From SZUA-430 sp044375275 (GTDB lineage: Bacteria; Pseudomonadota; Alphaproteobacteria; Micropepsales; Micropepsaceae), in NCBI GenBank assembly GCA_044375275.1, contig JBILMZ010000180.1, forward strand, positions 1 to 7,235: a stretch of DNA of 7,235 bases. Reading direction: 5' to 3'. The position numbers and the translations under genes are program-made. Below the pieces are notes generated by a model. It worked only from the letters and a program-made list of their open reading frames with translations. It was not told the origin of the DNA and did not search any database. The stretch's first letter is position 1. Each line of letters begins with the position of its first letter. Shown here piece by piece: positions 6,566 through 7,235 of the stretch.

Positions 6566-6591
6566 TCGGGTCGCCCGTGCGCGTGACGTCG
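6566..6591. other. Convergent pyrG/kdsA intergenic gap
   Basis: Only 26 bases separate the two stop codons. GTCGCC (6570-6575) and GGCGAC (6595-6600) form an inverted repeat across the gap and into the end of kdsA, and TGACG-T-CGTCA (6584-6594) forms a small palindrome. Neither has a T-run, so no clear terminator is visible. Transcripts from both sides may overlap at their 3' ends. Confidence 0.4.
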
Positions 6592-7235
6592 TCAGGCGAC
6601 TGCGGTGCGCACGGCCTTCAGCGTTGACAGCAGCTTCTCTGCGCCTGAGAGCGGCAGGCAGCTCGGGCCGTCGCACAGGGCCTTGTCGGGATCGGTGTGG
6701 AACTCAAGGAACACGCCGTCTGCGCCTGCGGCCACAGCTGCCTTTGCTATGACAGGGACACCTTCACGCCGGCCACCGGTTGAGCCGCCGCTGGTGCGCG
6801 GATCGGCACCGGGAAGCTGGACGGCGTGCGTGGCGTCGATCGTCACAGGCACGCCGAGATCATGCATGGCGCCGATGGCGAGCATGTCCACGACCAGGTT
6901 GTTGTAGCCGAACGACGTGCCGCGCTCGCACAGGATGATGTCGAGGCCGGGTGCCGCTTCACGAACCTTCGTGATGATGTTCTTGCAGTCCCAGGGTGCC
7001 AGGAACTGGGCCTTCTTGACGTGGAGCCATCCGCCATTGGCGGCCGTGGCGCGGGCTGCGGCCGTAACGAGATCGGTCTGGCGGCAGAGGAAGGCCGGGA
7101 TCTGGACGATGTCGGCAATGGCTGCGACGGGTTCGGCCTGGTCGACTTCGTGGAGGTCGGTGGCGATCGGCACGTTCAGCGTCTTCTTCACTTCCGCCAG
7201 CATGGCCAGGCCGTCCTTCAGCCCGGGGCCGCGAT
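6592..7235 (-). CDS. kdsA: 3-deoxy-8-phosphooctulonate (Kdo-8-P) synthase, N-terminus cut by window edge
   Basis: KdsA condenses phosphoenolpyruvate with arabinose-5-phosphate to Kdo-8-phosphate, precursor of the lipopolysaccharide inner core. The frame runs past the right edge; 213 residues are visible, so about 65 N-terminal residues are missing. Counting from the edge, visible landmarks are RGPGLKDGL (1-9), TDLHE (25-29), QIPAFLCRQTDL (44-55), KKAQFLAPWD (73-82), CERGTSFGYNNLV (102-114), DATHAVQLPG (133-142), FLEFH (175-179) and CDGPSCLPL (187-195). H136, E177 and D188 correspond to the family metal-site residues, with an apparent four-residue insertion between the first two. An ATG at 7203 is internal, since homology continues upstream of it. 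The residue that separates metal-dependent from metal-independent enzymes (Cys or Asn) lies in the missing part. The gene converges on pyrG with a 26-base gap, whereas many alphaproteobacteria have pyrG and kdsA in the same direction. Confidence 0.97.
   Translation of the reverse strand, partial: RGPGLKDGLAMLAEVKKTLNVPIATDLHEVDQAEPVAAIADIVQIPAFLCRQTDLVTAAARATAANGGWLHVKKAQFLAPWDCKNIITKVREAAPGLDIILCERGTSFGYNNLVVDMLAIGAMHDLGVPVTIDATHAVQLPGADPRTSGGSTGGRREGVPVIAKAAVAAGADGVFLEFHTDPDKALCDGPSCLPLSGAEKLLSTLKAVRTAVA

Noticed and set aside
6570..6600. Inverted repeat GTCGCC/GGCGAC as a two-way terminator between pyrG and kdsA
   Set aside because: The loop is 19 bases and no T-run follows on either strand, so it does not look like an intrinsic terminator.

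Overview
The window reads as a chromosomal segment of a GC-rich alphaproteobacterium. Support comes from a SecG with a long Ala/Pro tail directly upstream of pyrG (a common alphaproteobacterial order), strong use of G/C-ending codons, and possible CtrA-like and GANTC sites. A Caulobacterales/Hyphomonadaceae-type organism is plausible, but the genus is inferred and not proven. There is no sign of a phage, transposon, CRISPR array, RNA gene or integrated element.

Layout. (1) Positions 1-3030, minus strand: a two-gene signalling operon. The upstream gene (1207-3030) encodes a membrane histidine kinase with a CHASE4-like periplasmic sensor, HAMP domain and kinase core. Its stop overlaps the start of the second gene by 4 bases (ATGA). 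The second gene (1-1210) encodes a soluble receiver-histidine kinase hybrid whose C-terminus runs off the left edge. The likely signal path is envelope stimulus, then membrane kinase, then REC domain of the second kinase, then an unseen downstream regulator. (2) Positions 3187-4104, minus strand: mepA, a zinc-dependent murein endopeptidase predicted here to be a lipoprotein. (3) Positions 4105-4313: a divergent intergenic region between mepA and secG. (4) Positions 4314-6565, plus strand: secG (protein export channel subunit), then pyrG (CTP synthase), separated by 104 bases that hold a strong stem-loop. (5) Positions 6592-7235, minus strand: the C-terminal three quarters of kdsA (Kdo-8-phosphate synthase), convergent with pyrG across a 26-base gap.

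Three neighbours serve the cell envelope: MepA trims peptidoglycan crosslinks, SecG helps export envelope proteins, and KdsA makes the Kdo precursor of lipopolysaccharide. PyrG supplies CTP, which is also the cofactor for Kdo activation. The kinase pair could sense an envelope or extracellular signal, but nothing in the sequence links it directly to the other genes.

I do not see a clearly new biological system. The most interesting points are the coupled two-kinase cassette with an unusual receiver insertion and a non-standard H-box, the pre-pyrG hairpin, and the reversed kdsA with a mixed motif signature.
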